Origin: Alphaproteobacteria bacterium
GTDB taxonomy: Bacteria > Pseudomonadota > Alphaproteobacteria > Caulobacterales > Parvularculaceae
Direction of reading: 5' to 3'
Length of the DNA: 47,647 nucleotides
Assembly (NCBI GenBank): GCA_030426465.1
Contig: JAUHYK010000027.1
Span: forward strand, 1 to 47,647
The notes beneath the pieces were generated by a model. The model was not told the origin of the DNA. It did not search any database and worked only from the letters and a program-made list of their open reading frames with translations. Shown one piece after another: positions 28,283 through 36,062 of this stretch (positions are counted from its first letter, which is position 1; each line of letters starts with the position of its first letter). The position numbers and the translations under genes are program-made.

Positions 28283-29023
28283 ATGGAAAAGGTTCTGTCC
28301 AACACCCCAGCGCTTAGCGTCATTGCGCCCATGCACAATGAAGCGGGCGGCGCAGGCGCCCTCGTGGATGAAATCGCCGCTGCGCTTAGCGGCGTGAATC
28401 ACGAGATCATCATGGTCGATGACGCCTCAACGGATGAAACCATCAACGCGCTAAAAGCAGCCGGCGCGCGTCATCCGCAATTGCGAATCCTGCGTCACGA
28501 AAAAAACGCCGGTCAAAGCCGCGCCGTTCGCACAGGCGTCCTTGCCGCGCGCGCGCCGGTGATTGCGACCCTGGACGGCGATGGTCAGAACAACCCGGCC
28601 GATATTCCGGCGCTGTATAAACAACTGATGGATGCGGATGACTGCCTCGCCATGGTCGCGGGCGAACGCCGTGGCCGTCAGGACAGCGCTGCAAAAAAAA
28701 TCGCTTCCCGCGCCGCGAACGCAATTCGACGGCGGTTATTGAGGGACGGCGCCGCCGATACGGGATGTGGGCTGAAAGTCTTCCGGCGCGACGCGTTTTT
28801 GCGGCTACCCTATTTCGATCATCTTCACCGCTACCTCCCGGCGCTGATGGCGCGCGAAGGCTATGAGGTCGCATTCGCCCCGGTTTCGCATCGCGCCCGC
28901 GCCCATGGCCGCTCCAAATACACCAATTTCGGGCGCGCACTAGTTGCGGTTCGAGACATGATGGGCGTGATGTGGCTCAACGCCCGCGCCCGCCAGCCCG
29001 GCAGGATTGAGGAAGATCGCTGA
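28283..29023 (+). CDS. GT2 polyprenyl-phosphate sugar synthase (dolichol-phosphate mannose synthase-like)
   Basis: 246 residues. The GT-A core shows LSVIAPMHNEAGG, IIMVDDASTDET, GQSRAVRTGV, the DXD motif in ATLDGDGQNNP (D98, D100) and GRSKYTNFGR near residue 205. This is the DPM1-like type: a soluble synthase that loads mannose or another sugar from a nucleotide onto a polyprenyl phosphate. It has no C-terminal helices, unlike ArnC. Being divergent from two GT-C transferases that consume such donors, it probably feeds them. The sugar is unknown. Confidence 0.85.
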   Translation: MEKVLSNTPALSVIAPMHNEAGGAGALVDEIAAALSGVNHEIIMVDDASTDETINALKAAGARHPQLRILRHEKNAGQSRAVRTGVLAARAPVIATLDGDGQNNPADIPALYKQLMDADDCLAMVAGERRGRQDSAAKKIASRAANAIRRRLLRDGAADTGCGLKVFRRDAFLRLPYFDHLHRYLPALMAREGYEVAFAPVSHRARAHGRSKYTNFGRALVAVRDMMGVMWLNARARQPGRIEEDR

Positions 29024-29066
29024 TTTTCCACCAGGATTTCCATTTTGGCGGGGAGCCTTCACCGTG

Positions 29067-29082
29067 TTAAGCTCTCCTTAAC
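29067..29082 (+). promoter_or_regulatory. CtrA-type binding site upstream of the four-helix membrane protein
   Basis: TTAA-GCTCTCC-TTAAC is a full match to the CtrA consensus TTAA-N7-TTAAC, 79 bp before the start codon at 29161. CtrA is the cell-cycle master regulator in this part of the Alphaproteobacteria. Presence of CtrA in this genome is assumed, as the gene is not in the window. Confidence 0.55.
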
Positions 29083-29160
29083 CGGGGGCCGCCAGACGCC
29101 CGACCCTTCGTTGCGAGGGGGCGATTTTCAAAGGGGGGCGGCGGTAGAGGAAGGTCGAGG

Positions 29161-29580
29161 ATGTCTATGTATCAAATGTTTCCATTGCTGGCGATCAGCC
29201 TGATTATTTTTGCCGTTCTGACGTTAACGGGCGCCGCTGGCGCGGAATGGTGGGCAATCACCTGTGTCGAACTGCCGATGGTGTCGACCGATGTCTGGAA
29301 CGTCACCTGGGGCGACGTCTTCCTGCTGGCGAGCATGGGGCTGTTGTTCGTAGAACTTTTGCGCTCCACCAAGACCGGTTCGGACTCCATCATGAACCAC
29401 GCTCTTTCCGTGGTGGTTTTCGTCGTTTCGCTGCTGCTTTTCATCATTGTGAAGGGCTTTGGAAACTCGGTCTTCTTCCTGTTCATGTCGATGACGTTTC
29501 TCGACTTCATGGCCGGATTCATCGTCACCACGGTCACGGCGCGCCGGGATCTTTCCGTGGGCGGCGGCGTATCAGCTTAG
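29161..29580 (+). CDS. Four-helix membrane protein, unknown function
   Basis: 139 residues. Four hydrophobic segments are visible: about 5-28, 50-66, 80-100 and 102-124. W30, W31 and C35 sit in the first loop. The small soluble tail (TARRDLSVGGGVSA) ends it. No family was recognised. It has its own promoter region with a full CtrA-type site, so it may be cell-cycle controlled, and it precedes a c-di-GMP phosphodiesterase gene about 400 bp on. The initiator ATG follows GGAAGGTCGAGG at suitable distance. Confidence 0.75.
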   Translation: MSMYQMFPLLAISLIIFAVLTLTGAAGAEWWAITCVELPMVSTDVWNVTWGDVFLLASMGLLFVELLRSTKTGSDSIMNHALSVVVFVVSLLLFIIVKGFGNSVFFLFMSMTFLDFMAGFIVTTVTARRDLSVGGGVSA

Positions 29581-29611
29581 CTGATGTCACGTCTCGACTA
29601 AGGCGGAAAAC

Positions 29612-29836
29612 TTAGAAGTAAACATCAAGCGCTTGTGGCCCATTATGGGACGCAAGCGTTTTGACGTGTCCGTAAACCTTATCGGTGTCAGACTGGCCAG
29701 CGTTAAGCAGTCGGGGCGGCTCTGCGCGGCGTGTGTCGGTCGCGAGGATGACACGGGTCGCTTCTACCGGGGCGACAGCGCGCACCAGCGGCGCTGGGCG
29801 GCGGGCGAGAACGGGAAGGTTAAGAACCGGTTGCAT
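29612..29836 (-). CDS. Possible small protein, uncertain
   Basis: A 74-codon frame from ATG 29836 to TAA. The composition is plausible (start MQPVLNLPVLARRPAPLVRA, end GPQALDVYF), with Leu/Ala/Pro/Arg-rich N-terminal and polar C-terminal parts. It fills most of the gap between the four-helix protein and the PAS-GGDEF-EAL gene. However, no ribosome site is visible, its start lies inside a direct repeat, its end overlaps a hairpin that could be a terminator for the upstream gene, and an open frame also exists on the plus strand. I do not recognise it. Confidence 0.3.
   Translation of the reverse strand: MQPVLNLPVLARRPAPLVRAVAPVEATRVILATDTRRAEPPRLLNAGQSDTDKVYGHVKTLASHNGPQALDVYF
29627..29662 (+). 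terminator. Candidate terminator hairpin after the four-helix membrane protein
   Basis: CGCTTG (29630-29635) pairs with CAAGCG (29653-29658), extended by neighbouring A-T and G-U pairs. An internal loop leads to an inner CCCA-TTA-TGGG hairpin, and TTTT follows the stem. It lies 47 bp after the stop at 29580. The short T-run and internal loop make it a moderate candidate only. Confidence 0.4.
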
Positions 29837-29881
29837 ACCCGGTTTCGGAGCAAGTTCGGCGCCACACCGGGTTTCGGGGCA
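29834..29881. repeat. Two 19-nt imperfect direct repeats upstream of the PAS-GGDEF-EAL gene
   Basis: CATACCCGGTTTCGGAGCA (29834-29852) and CACACCGGGTTTCGGGGCA (29863-29881) match at 16 of 19 positions with a 29-bp period. They lie 107-154 bp before the start of the downstream gene, where operators are common. Function is unproven. Confidence 0.45.
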
Positions 29882-29987
29882 AAATGGCCCTCGCCGCTAT
29901 CGGGTTCCTGATTTACCGCTCTCACGCTTCAAATTTTATTTACGGCTTTGGGTCTAAGGTCCCTTCGTAAATATGCGAGTGGGTTTA

Positions 29988-31763
29988 ATGGCCGATAACG
30001 CTAAGGCGTTCTTTCAAGCGAATTCTGATGCCGGCAAGGCGCCTGAAGAGGGTGAGCCTCAAGCCTCGGCCGCGATTTCTGTCGCGCCGCAGGAAGGGGA
30101 CGCCTCCGATCGTGGCCTTCAGACCATGTTCGAATTCGACCCGGCGGCGGGCAGCCTGAAATGGTCGGACGATGAAGCCGCTGCGCGGATATTCGGTGTT
30201 GCGCGTGATGAGGTCGCCGCGACGGGAGACGCCTTTTCCGCTCGCATTTATGGTCAAGAAGACGAAATGCGCATTGCCGCCTTTGCGGGCGAGCGCACGA
30301 GCTATGCTTGTGAATATCAATTAAAGCGCGATGGCGGCGACGGTCACTGGGTGGAGGAACGCGGCGGCTGGATTGGGGCAGGCGCGAGCCGCCGCCTGAT
30401 CAGCGTCATTCGCTCCATCGAGACCCGCAAGCGCCGCGACGAGCAGCTATCCTGGCTCGCGGTCAATGATGAGCTTACAGGCCATCTCAACCGCAGCCAT
30501 CTTAAAAAGGCGCTTGATGCAAAAATCGCCAGCATGGTTTCAGGCGGAACAGCGGGCGCCTATCTGATGGCGGGGATTGACGATCTCGGCGCCGTCAACT
30601 CCGATTTCGGATTTGAAGCCGCAGACAAAGTCATTGCAGAAGTGGGCATGCGGCTCGCCAGCATCCTTGGTCCCGATGATTGCATCGGCCGTGTCGCCGG
30701 CACCAAGTTTGGCGTCATTATCGCCGACACCGATCCTGACCGTCTGCGCCAGATCTGTGTTCGTCTCCTCAATGTGGTGCGCGAAAGCGTTATCGAAACC
30801 AAAGGCGGCGTCATCGCCGCCTCCATCTGTCTTGGCGCCGTCAGCCTGCCGCAACAGGCCGACAATTCGAACGCCGCGATGACCCGGGCGGAAGCCGCGC
30901 TCGATGCTGCGAAACGCATTGGCAAATCGAGCTGGTCGGCGTTCACCGACAAGACCGACGTCGTCTCCATGCGCCGCCGCAATACGCATATGTCGGACGT
31001 GATCCTCACAGGGCTCAATGAGCGCCGCGTGCGGCTCGCATTCCAGCCGATTGTCTCCGATCTTGACGAGACCCCAAAGAAATTCGAATGCCTGATCCGG
31101 ATGCGCGGCGATGACGGCCAGAACATTCCAGCGCCGGAATTTATTCCGGCTGCGGAGCGCCTCGGTCTTGTCCACCTTCTCGACCGCCGCGTACTTGAGC
31201 TTGCGCTCAACACACTCGCCGTCAATCCCAACATCCATCTCAATGTGAACATTTCCATGGAGACGGTGAAGGATTTTGTCTGGGCCGAAGGCTATATCGC
31301 GCTGCTGCGCGCCAATCAGGAATTCACTCGGCGCATTACGGTTGAGCTGACGGAAACGCAAGTTATCGACTCGATCGACGCCTCAATTGAATTCGTCTCC
31401 GAGATCAAACGCCTCGGCTGCTCTTTCGGCATTGACGACTTTGGCGCCGGCTACACGTCTTTCCGCAACCTCAAAGCGATGGATATCGATATTCTGAAGA
31501 TCGACGGGTCCTTCGTCACCGGCGTTTCCTCCTCGCGCGAGAACCAGCTTTTTGTCAGGACGCTACTCGACCTCGCCCGCAATTTCGGCATGCAAACGGT
31601 CGCCGAATGGGTCGACAATGAAGCGGATGCGATGCTTCTCAAAGGTCTCGGCGTTGACTATCTGCAGGGCTTCCTGATCGGCAAGCCGGAAACCAATCCG
31701 GACTGGCTGCCCGACGGCGCTCCAAATGAAGCGCCGCAACGGGCCGAACGCCGTCAGTCGTAA
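29988..31763 (+). CDS. PAS-GGDEF-EAL protein, probable cyclic-di-GMP phosphodiesterase
   Basis: 591 residues from ATG 29988 (an in-frame ATG at 29973 adds five residues). A PAS-like sensor covers about 45-145. The GGDEF domain follows, with its signature replaced by AGTKF (237-241), so it should not synthesise c-di-GMP. The EAL domain from about 340 keeps the catalytic set: E in ECL (367), N in NVNIS, E in ELTE, the DD of IDDFGAG, K in ILKIDGSF, E in VAEWVD and Q in LQGFLIGKP. It should therefore hydrolyse c-di-GMP, with the dead GGDEF possibly sensing GTP. No membrane segment is seen, so it is cytoplasmic. It converges with phaR, 14 bp apart. Confidence 0.9.
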   Translation: MADNAKAFFQANSDAGKAPEEGEPQASAAISVAPQEGDASDRGLQTMFEFDPAAGSLKWSDDEAAARIFGVARDEVAATGDAFSARIYGQEDEMRIAAFAGERTSYACEYQLKRDGGDGHWVEERGGWIGAGASRRLISVIRSIETRKRRDEQLSWLAVNDELTGHLNRSHLKKALDAKIASMVSGGTAGAYLMAGIDDLGAVNSDFGFEAADKVIAEVGMRLASILGPDDCIGRVAGTKFGVIIADTDPDRLRQICVRLLNVVRESVIETKGGVIAASICLGAVSLPQQADNSNAAMTRAEAALDAAKRIGKSSWSAFTDKTDVVSMRRRNTHMSDVILTGLNERRVRLAFQPIVSDLDETPKKFECLIRMRGDDGQNIPAPEFIPAAERLGLVHLLDRRVLELALNTLAVNPNIHLNVNISMETVKDFVWAEGYIALLRANQEFTRRITVELTETQVIDSIDASIEFVSEIKRLGCSFGIDDFGAGYTSFRNLKAMDIDILKIDGSFVTGVSSSRENQLFVRTLLDLARNFGMQTVAEWVDNEADAMLLKGLGVDYLQGFLIGKPETNPDWLPDGAPNEAPQRAERRQS

Positions 31764-31777
31764 CGCCGGATTCGGGG

Positions 31778-32386
31778 TTACTCGCCGCCGCCTTCAAGAT
31801 TGTCGAGTTTGCGCTGGAGCGCGGCGACCTGGTTTTTCAACGCATTGATGTCGTCATCGCTTTCAGCTTCTTTTTTCGGCGCTGCGGCGCCGCGTTGGGG
31901 CGTGTAAGACGGGCCGAGCGGTGAAAACATTTTCATCGCCTGCTCATAAAGCTCCATATTTTTGCGGACGCTTTCCTCGAACATCATATAGCCAGGCGCG
32001 CCGCCAAAAGCGTCGCGCATGCGGCCGCGCATTTCTTCCTGATTGCGTGAAAACGCATCCATGCTCATTTCAAGATAGGACGGCACAAAGCTTTGCAGGC
32101 TGTCGCCATAGAACTTGATCAACTGGCGCAGGAACTGGATGGGAAGAAGATTCTGGCCCTTGCTTTCTTCTTCAAAAATAATTTGAGTCAGCACTGAGCG
32201 CGTAATTTCTTCGCCGGACTTTGCGTCGAAGACGACAAAGTCTTCGCCTTCCTTCACCATCTCCGCGAGGAAATCGAGCGTCACGTAAGATGACGTCGCC
32301 GTGTTGTAGAGCCGACGGTTCGCGTATTTTTTGATGACGACCGGTTCGCCTTCGGCTCTGCCCCGGCCTTTTGATTTTTCTGACAT
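31778..32386 (-). CDS. phaR: Polyhydroxyalkanoate synthesis repressor PhaR
   Basis: 202 residues from the ATG at 32386, preceded by GGGAGGG; a longer in-frame N-terminus is not family-like. The N-terminal DNA-binding region reads VIKKYANRRLYNTATSSYVT, followed by LAEMVKEGEDFVVFDAKSGE and the second domain LTQIIFEEESKGQNLLP. PhaR binds DNA and PHA granules: it represses phasin and its own gene until polymer accumulates. A heptad-like coiled coil (INALKNQVAALQRKLDNLEG) ends the protein. It is divergent from phaA-phaB, and a matching operator lies between. Confidence 0.93.
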   Translation of the reverse strand: MSEKSKGRGRAEGEPVVIKKYANRRLYNTATSSYVTLDFLAEMVKEGEDFVVFDAKSGEEITRSVLTQIIFEEESKGQNLLPIQFLRQLIKFYGDSLQSFVPSYLEMSMDAFSRNQEEMRGRMRDAFGGAPGYMMFEESVRKNMELYEQAMKMFSPLGPSYTPQRGAAAPKKEAESDDDINALKNQVAALQRKLDNLEGGGE

Positions 32387-32432
32387 GTTTTGCCCTCCCT
32401 TCGCCTTACCGCGCTGCAGAAATGATGCGGCG

Positions 32433-32443
32433 CTGCGGCGCAG
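32433..32443. promoter_or_regulatory. Putative PhaR operator in the phaR-phaA intergenic region
   Basis: CTGC-GGC-GCAG matches the TGC-rich palindrome CTGC-N3-GCAG that I recall as the PhaR target in Paracoccus denitrificans. It lies 47 bp upstream of the phaR start and 177 bp from phaA, embedded in a wider GC/TGC-rich patch (32411-32443). Position fits autorepression of phaR; control of phaAB is possible. Confidence 0.55.
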
Positions 32444-32619
32444 TGATTTTGTGCGCTTGCTAATCCTGCTATAGCATGAAAATAAGGTTTGCATACGCGT
32501 TAACCACAAGTTTTCGCGGCATTAAGCCATTGAGATTGTTTACCCTTCGCGTTTGAAGGGCGGGACGGGCAGGAGGCTCTCCCGCTATTGGGCGCATAAA
32601 TTCAGGTCAGGAGGCTCCT

Positions 32620-33795
32620 ATGACGAGGGCGGTTATCGTTTCGGCGGCGCGAACAGGTGTTGCGTCTTTCGGTGGAAGTCTGGCGTCCGTTCCGGCGGCC
32701 AAGCTCGGTGAAACCGTGATTGCTGCGGCTCTCAGCCGCGCCGGCCTTTCCGGCGGCGACGTGGATGAGACAGTTATGGGCCATGTCCTCCAGGCGGGGC
32801 AGGGGCAGAATACGGCGCGGCAAGCCTCTATCGGCGCCGGGATCGATCAGGAAAAGCCGGCCATGACCATCAACCAGGTCTGCGGTTCAGGCCTTCGCGC
32901 TGTCGCCATGGCGGCGCAGGCGGTGCGGCTGGGCGATGCGTCTGTGGTGGTCGCCGGCGGCCATGAGAATATGTCTCTGTCGCCTCATGCGGCGCATCTG
33001 CGCGACGGTCAGAAAATGGGGCCGAAAAGCTTCGCCGACACGATGATCACCGACGGCCTCTGGGACGTTTATAATGATTATCACATGGGTATGACGGCCG
33101 AAAATCTCGCTGAGAAATACCAGATCACGCGCGAAGAGCAGGACGTCTTTGCTGTCGCCAGCCAGAACAAGGCGGAAGCAGCGAAGCTGGAAGGCAAGTT
33201 TGAAGAGGAAATCACGCCGGTCACGATCAAGACCCGCAAAGGCGATATTGTTTTCGCCGAGGATGAGTATATCCGCGCCGGCGCGACGCTTGACGGTATT
33301 TCCGGACTGAAGCCTGCTTTTAAACGCGATGGCGGCACAGTGACGGCCGCCAACGCTTCCGGTCTCAATGACGGCGCCGCAGCATTGGTGGTGATGTCGG
33401 AGGATGAGGCGAAGGCGCGCGGGCTCGAGCCGCTTGCCGCTATCGCGTCCTGGGCGCATTGCGGCGTTGACCCCTCGATCATGGGCATCGGCCCGGCGCC
33501 GGCGACGCGTCTTGCGCTGCAAAAAGCCGGATGGTCCCTTGACGATCTCAATCTGATCGAAGCCAATGAAGCTTTCGCGGCGCAGGCGTTGTCCGTCGGC
33601 AAAGAGCTTGGCTGGGATGCTGCGAAAGTGAACGTTAATGGCGGGGCCATTGCGATCGGCCACCCCATCGGCGCATCGGGCGCGCGCATTTTGACAACGT
33701 TGCTTTATGAGCTGAAACGCTCAGGCAAGTCGAAAGGTCTCGCGACCTTGTGCATCGGCGGCGGCATGGGCGTTGCGCTTTGCGTCGAACGCTAA
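32620..33795 (+). CDS. phaA: Acetyl-CoA C-acetyltransferase (beta-ketothiolase)
   Basis: 391 residues. The nucleophilic C88 lies in [35 protein letters not shown], the His-containing [10 protein letters not shown] and the second Cys in LCIGGGMG complete the thiolase active site. It condenses two acetyl-CoA to acetoacetyl-CoA, the first step of PHB synthesis. GGTCAGGAGG precedes the ATG. phaB follows by 54 bp. Together with phaR this makes the PHA assignment safer than a general thiolase name. Confidence 0.94.
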   Translation: MTRAVIVSAARTGVASFGGSLASVPAAKLGETVIAAALSRAGLSGGDVDETVMGHVLQAGQGQNTARQASIGAGIDQEKPAMTINQVCGSGLRAVAMAAQAVRLGDASVVVAGGHENMSLSPHAAHLRDGQKMGPKSFADTMITDGLWDVYNDYHMGMTAENLAEKYQITREEQDVFAVASQNKAEAAKLEGKFEEEITPVTIKTRKGDIVFAEDEYIRAGATLDGISGLKPAFKRDGGTVTAANASGLNDGAAALVVMSEDEAKARGLEPLAAIASWAHCGVDPSIMGIGPAPATRLALQKAGWSLDDLNLIEANEAFAAQALSVGKELGWDAAKVNVNGGAIAIGHPIGASGARILTTLLYELKRSGKSKGLATLCIGGGMGVALCVER

Positions 33796-33849
33796 AGCCG
33801 GGTTGATGGGTGGCGTTGAGAGCAGATAAAAAATATCGGGAGAAACAAA

Positions 33850-34575
33850 ATGGGTAGGAACGCAATTGTTACTGGCGGGACCCGCGGCATCGGCCGCGCA
33901 ATTTGTCTGGCGTTGAAGGATAAGGGTTGCAATGTCGCCGCGACCTATGCCGGCAATGACGAAGCGGCGGCGAAGTTCAAGGAAGAAACCGGCGTCAACG
34001 TTTTTAAATGGGATGTTGGCGACTATGAAGCGTGCAAGGCTGGCGTCGCGGAAATCGAGGCAGCGCAAGGCCCGACCGATATTCTCGTCAACAATGCGGG
34101 CATCACCCGTGACGGGATGTTTCACAAGATTGGCCCTGAACAATGGGGTCAGGTGATCCGCGCGGATCTCGATTCGGTCTTCAACATGTCCCATCAGGTT
34201 TTTCCGGGCATGCGCGACCGCGGTTTCGGGCGCATCGTCAACATCGCCTCGATCAATGGTCAGAAAGGCCAGATGGGCCAGACGAACTATTCCGCAGCGA
34301 AGGCGGGCATGATCGGCTTCACCCGGGCGCTGGCCCAGGAAGGCGCTTTCAAAGGCGTGACGGTCAATGCGGTGGCGCCGGGCTATATCGCCACTGAGAT
34401 GGTTGCGGCGATGCCGGAAGAAGCGTTGAAAAAAATCACCGCCCAGATTCCAGTGGGCCGCCTCGGGGAAGCCGGTGAGATTGGCGATTGCGTCGCATTC
34501 CTCGCCGATGACAAGGCGGGCTTTATCACTGGCGCGGTGCTGACGGCCAATGGCGGCCAATATATCGCCGCCTGA
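33850..34575 (+). CDS. phaB: Acetoacetyl-CoA reductase
   Basis: 241 residues, a classical short-chain dehydrogenase. The nucleotide site is IVTGGTRGIGRAI (about 6-18), NNAG is at 81-84, and the catalytic triad is S134, Y147 and K151 in INGQKGQMGQTNYSAAKAG. The whole segment is distinctive of PhaB rather than FabG. It reduces acetoacetyl-CoA to (R)-3-hydroxybutyryl-CoA with NADPH for the PHA synthase. That synthase gene (phaC) is not in the window. GGGAGAA precedes the ATG and a terminator follows the stop. Confidence 0.94.
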   Translation: MGRNAIVTGGTRGIGRAICLALKDKGCNVAATYAGNDEAAAKFKEETGVNVFKWDVGDYEACKAGVAEIEAAQGPTDILVNNAGITRDGMFHKIGPEQWGQVIRADLDSVFNMSHQVFPGMRDRGFGRIVNIASINGQKGQMGQTNYSAAKAGMIGFTRALAQEGAFKGVTVNAVAPGYIATEMVAAMPEEALKKITAQIPVGRLGEAGEIGDCVAFLADDKAGFITGAVLTANGGQYIAA

Positions 34576-34599
34576 GACTGTAAGGTCTTGATTTATGAA

Positions 34600-34639
34600 A
34601 GGGCTCCGAGGCAGAAAATTGCTTGCGGGGCCCTTTTTT
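34600..34639 (+). terminator. Intrinsic terminator after phaB
   Basis: GGGCTCCG (34601-34608) pairs with CGGGGCCC (34626-34633) over 8 bp with one G-U, closing a 17-nt loop that can pair further (GGCAG/TTGCTT side). Six T follow (34634-34639). It ends the phaA-phaB unit 25 bp after the stop. Confidence 0.8.
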
Positions 34640-34667
34640 CACCAAATTCGCAGGCTAGATTTTGACC

Positions 34668-35588
34668 ATGAACATAACGGGCCCCGGCCGGGGCGGCTCT
34701 TGGATGGCGCGGCTTGCCGCTTTTGTCATCGCCCCATTGATAATGGCGGCGAGTCTTTTGTTTGCATCTAGCTTTATCGCAGACGCGGCGGCCCAAAGCG
34801 GTCCGCAGGAAAGCCCCCTGCTCAAACTCGCTCAGGGTTCGGACAATCCGTTTTCCGCGCTTGTCGGCAAGCGCAGCGACCGCGCCGGTGAATATGGTCC
34901 GGCGCGCGCCGTGGAGCGATATGTGCTGGCGAGTGATGACCGCAGCTTTCTTTTTGAGGAACATGGCGCCAGCGCGCGCGTCCGGTTTTTGTGCTCATCG
35001 GAAGACACGCGCCTTGATTGCGTTCTCGACGCCGCAGGCCCGGCGCCGGAAATCCACCTGTTAAGCGCGACGCGCGGACCGCGCGGCGATGTCATATACA
35101 AAACCGCAGAGGGCGAGACCCTGCTCAGAATTGCGGCCTATGGCGGCGCGACGGTATTCTGGCCGGGCGAGCGTCAGGGTGTTGCGGCGTCGAAATCCTT
35201 TGGCGATGATCGTCCGTTGACGCTTGTCTATGAAGATTATGATGCGGCGCTTCGTCGTGCGCAGGGCGCGTCCGCACAATTAAGCGCCATCATCGGCTCG
35301 CCGATTTTCTTTGACGTCAGCGCCGGCCGCCGCGCCGAGGGCGATAATGCCGCGGTGTTGTCGGACGCGGTGCTGACCGCGGCCAAAGGGCTAGCCATGG
35401 TCGCCGACGACGCGATCGGCGCCCGGGTCATCGCCGAGCGCATTCGCCGGATCGCTTTTCTGCCGGGCTCAGCGCCGGGCGTTGCGCTGAACGGCTCCGT
35501 CCTTGAAATTCTCTATGTGCCAAATCAGGACCTCAGCGGGCGCCCATCATCGGGGAAAGTCGCCCGCTATCTGGAAGAAACCCTGTAA
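34668..35588 (+). CDS. DUF4908-type secreted protein, unknown function
   Basis: 306 residues from ATG 34668. A signal peptide or N-terminal anchor runs to about SFIADAAAQ. The middle (VERYVLASDDRSFLFEEHGA, CSSEDTRLDCVLDAAG with a Cys pair, LRIAAYGGATVFWPGE) and end (AERIRRIAFLPGSAPGVALN, then GSVLEILYVPNQDLSGRPSS) resemble the DUF4908 proteins of Caulobacter-like bacteria. The family has no known function. It begins just after the phaB terminator, so it is probably transcribed on its own. Confidence 0.7.
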   Translation: MNITGPGRGGSWMARLAAFVIAPLIMAASLLFASSFIADAAAQSGPQESPLLKLAQGSDNPFSALVGKRSDRAGEYGPARAVERYVLASDDRSFLFEEHGASARVRFLCSSEDTRLDCVLDAAGPAPEIHLLSATRGPRGDVIYKTAEGETLLRIAAYGGATVFWPGERQGVAASKSFGDDRPLTLVYEDYDAALRRAQGASAQLSAIIGSPIFFDVSAGRRAEGDNAAVLSDAVLTAAKGLAMVADDAIGARVIAERIRRIAFLPGSAPGVALNGSVLEILYVPNQDLSGRPSSGKVARYLEETL

Positions 35589-35672
35589 GGGGCCTCTTTT
35601 TCCCGCATTTTGTTTATGAATTTCGCAGTTTTCGGTCTTAAAACAGCCGCAATGAGAGGGAAGACTGCGCCC

Positions 35673-36056
35673 ATGATGCACGCAAAAGGCATATTCCGGA
35701 CACGCGCCCTGCTGGTCGCCGCCGGTTTTTTATGCGCGGCGCCAACGGCGGCGATGGCCCAGTCTCTTCGAGAGATGCGCGCTCAGGAGGCGCACGAAGA
35801 GGCGCTTCAACGCGAGGCGGCTTTTACGGAACAGCTCTGCGGCATTAGCCTCCAGGCCTCGATCAACTGGCGCAGTTTTTCCGATTGGCCCGAAGGCGCG
35901 AATGTCGCTAGGGCCTGTGACCGGGGACTTTCCGATATTGAAACCCGCTGCCGCAAGGGCGCAGTCCCGCGCGTTTCGCGCTTTGTGTGCACCGGGGACG
36001 GTTCCGGCGCAAACTATAGCGGCGCAACGATGACTTACGGCGCCAGTTCCCGCTAA
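35673..36056 (+). CDS. Small secreted protein, unknown function
   Basis: 127 residues from ATG 35673, the start that gives a clean signal peptide (ending near AAPTAAMAQS) and has GGGAAGA about ten bases upstream. ATGs at 35616 and 35652 are possible. After the signal there is a charged helix (LREMRAQEAHEEALQREAAF) and a region with four cysteines (LCGISL, ARACDRG, ETRCRKG, RFVCTGD) that could form two disulfides in the periplasm. No family was recognised. It ends 6 bp before the convergent marC stop. Confidence 0.6.
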   Translation: MMHAKGIFRTRALLVAAGFLCAAPTAAMAQSLREMRAQEAHEEALQREAAFTEQLCGISLQASINWRSFSDWPEGANVARACDRGLSDIETRCRKGAVPRVSRFVCTGDGSGANYSGATMTYGASSR

Positions 36057-36062
36057 GGCGGA

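Noticed and set aside
29581-29680. Cyclic-di-GMP riboswitch before the phosphodiesterase gene
   Set aside because: The hairpin region lacks the conserved GEMM motifs (CACGCAAAG core and tetraloop receptor), so only a terminator-like hairpin is claimed.
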